From: Planctomycetota bacterium
Lineage (GTDB): Bacteria; Planctomycetota; B15-G4; SIAN01
NCBI GenBank assembly: GCA_028289345.1
Contig: JANQQL010000005.1
Coordinates: 37,206-101,205 of the forward strand
DNA length: 64,000 nt
Direction: 5' to 3'
The notes below the pieces were generated by a model. That model was not told the origin of the DNA, ran no database searches, and worked only from the letters and a program-made list of their open reading frames with translations. The translations under genes were made by a program, and so were the position numbers. This document shows positions 63,147-64,000 of this stretch, in pieces. Positions within the stretch are counted from its first letter, which is position 1. Each line of letters starts with the position of its first letter.

Positions 63147-64000
63147 ATGACCTTCGTTCCACGCGATGCGACGACACTCTGGGAAACATTCGAGCGAACG
63201 GTCCACGCCGATCCAGATGCAACCGCGTTGCACACTCCCGACGAGACCGTCACCCGCAGGCAGCTGGCGGACCACGCCTCGGAACTCGCGATCGCCATGC
63301 AAGCCGCCGGTGTTCGTGAGCACAGCGTCGGCCTGCTCATGCTGCCGAGCTCGGTTTCCTTTGTTGCCGCCTTCCTGGCGCTCACCCGGCTGCCGGCCAC
63401 GGCGGCTCTCGTGTCGACACGCTTCCGGGAATCCGAACTCCGGGCAGTGGTCACCACCGTACGGCCCGACTTTGTCTTCGTGCTGCCGCAAGATGCTGCC
63501 GAGATCGCGGCGCACCTCGATGTCGCATCCGAGCACGACCTGACTCGCCCTGGCAGCGACCAAACCCTGCGTCTGCTCCGGCTCCGTTCGACGGCGCCCA
63601 ACGTCCTCGACGTGAAAGAGCGCTTCGGCCTTCGCGATGCGAGCTCGTACGCCGCGTTGATCAAGTTCAGCTCGGGATCGACGGGTGCCCCCAAGGCCAT
63701 CCTTTGGACCGCCGCCAACGTCTGTGCCGCGGCCACGAACGTCGTGAAAACCCTCGACCTCGACGCGTCCGACTTCGTTCTGGCACCGGTCCCGCTCCCC
63801 CACTCCTACGGTTTCGACCTCGGTGTCCTCCCCGTGTTGTTCAAGGGAACGTCCCTCGCCATCCGTCGGCGCCCCACCTGGAAGGCGATCCTTGCCGAAC
63901 TCGGTGGTGGGCGAGTGTCGGTGTTCCTCGGCGTGCCGGCCATCTACCACCTGTTGAACCGCATTCACCTCGACTCCGCCCCGGACCTGTCCGCGACCCG
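63147..64000 (+). CDS. AMP-forming acyl/aryl-CoA ligase or adenylation enzyme (cut by window edge)
   Basis: The frame stays open to the right edge; 284 residues are visible from ATG 63147, with GGAG at about 8 nt. The ANL-superfamily AMP-binding motif is clear: IKFSSGSTGAPKAI (phosphate-binding A3 loop). It is followed by the PVPLPHSYGFDLGVL (A4-like) segment and VSVFLGVPAIYHLL. The N-terminus shows the usual start (LWETFERTVHADPDATAL). The adenylation subdomain with the A5-A10 motifs is off-window, so substrate class cannot be told. It is the probable start of a biosynthetic operon continuing to the right. Confidence 0.9.
   Translation, partial: MTFVPRDATTLWETFERTVHADPDATALHTPDETVTRRQLADHASELAIAMQAAGVREHSVGLLMLPSSVSFVAAFLALTRLPATAALVSTRFRESELRAVVTTVRPDFVFVLPQDAAEIAAHLDVASEHDLTRPGSDQTLRLLRLRSTAPNVLDVKERFGLRDASSYAALIKFSSGSTGAPKAILWTAANVCAAATNVVKTLDLDASDFVLAPVPLPHSYGFDLGVLPVLFKGTSLAIRRRPTWKAILAELGGGRVSVFLGVPAIYHLLNRIHLDSAPDLSAT

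Overview
This 64 kb window carries about 30 genes on both strands and looks like a large-genome environmental bacterium, most probably a planctomycete or a related lineage. That placement is inferred from gene content, not from a marker gene. The evidence is three ECF-type sigma factors of different layouts, two membrane Ser/Thr kinases (one fused to a sulfatase-modifying-factor domain, one to TPRs), an exported TPR-CHAT protease, and many single-copy secreted or lipid-anchored repeat proteins (FG-GAP, Kelch, TolB-like, NxxGxxAF repeats, beta/gamma-crystallin, Gly-rich). GC is high (about 60 percent), spacing is loose and few operons are visible. I saw no tRNA, rRNA, CRISPR array or intact insertion sequence.

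Layout. 1-4.1 kb: two head-to-tail paralogues of an exported PPC-TPR-CHAT caspase-like protease (the left one cut by the window edge), divergent from a membrane DUF4384-type protein at 4.4-5.2 kb. 5.8-7.3 kb: a small lipoprotein and a crystallin-fold exported protein whose leader can form two mutually exclusive hairpins, one covering the Shine-Dalgarno. 7.6-10.4 kb: a kinase-FGE fusion convergent with an ECF sigma factor, their 3' ends overlapping by 30 bp. 10.9-24.9 kb: mostly secreted proteins (Gly-rich lipoprotein, unknown exported protein, double endonuclease/exonuclease/phosphatase protein, HELVH metallopeptidase, TolB-like propeller, FG-GAP protein), plus a cytoplasmic gene with an apparent frameshift. 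25.0-28.4 kb: an ECF sigma factor translationally coupled to a kinase-TPR protein. 28.7-35.3 kb: NxxGxxAF-repeat protein, TetR regulator, a serine beta-lactamase-fold protein whose catalytic motifs are all altered, and a Kelch lipoprotein. 36.7-40.9 kb: a coiled-coil lipoprotein and a two-gene operon for a helical-repeat protein and a lipoprotein.

The most striking locus is 41.3-50.3 kb. An ECF sigma factor is fused through a transmembrane helix to about five carboxypeptidase-regulatory-like extracytoplasmic modules. It is divergent, across 229 bp, from a 2090-residue teneurin-like Rhs/YD protein that itself carries such a module, NHL-type repeats and a hydrophobic C-terminal tip. The arrangement suggests a one-protein transmembrane signalling system controlling its neighbour. 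Next come a GH42-like exported protein (50.7-54.2 kb), an FG-GAP propeller (55.1-56.7 kb), a lower-GC gene joining an ACT-like and a TIR-like domain (57.2-58.7 kb, a candidate defence protein) and an IPTL-CTERM-type sorted protein. From 60.5 kb GC rises and what looks like the edge of a natural-product cluster begins: B12-binding radical SAM, class I methyltransferase and an AMP-forming ligase cut by the right edge.

Three spacers hold decayed DDE/integrase-core transposase remnants (about 14.4, 35.6 and 54.8 kb), recognised from conserved motifs that survive through stops and frameshifts. They suggest repeated past insertions between the secreted-protein genes.
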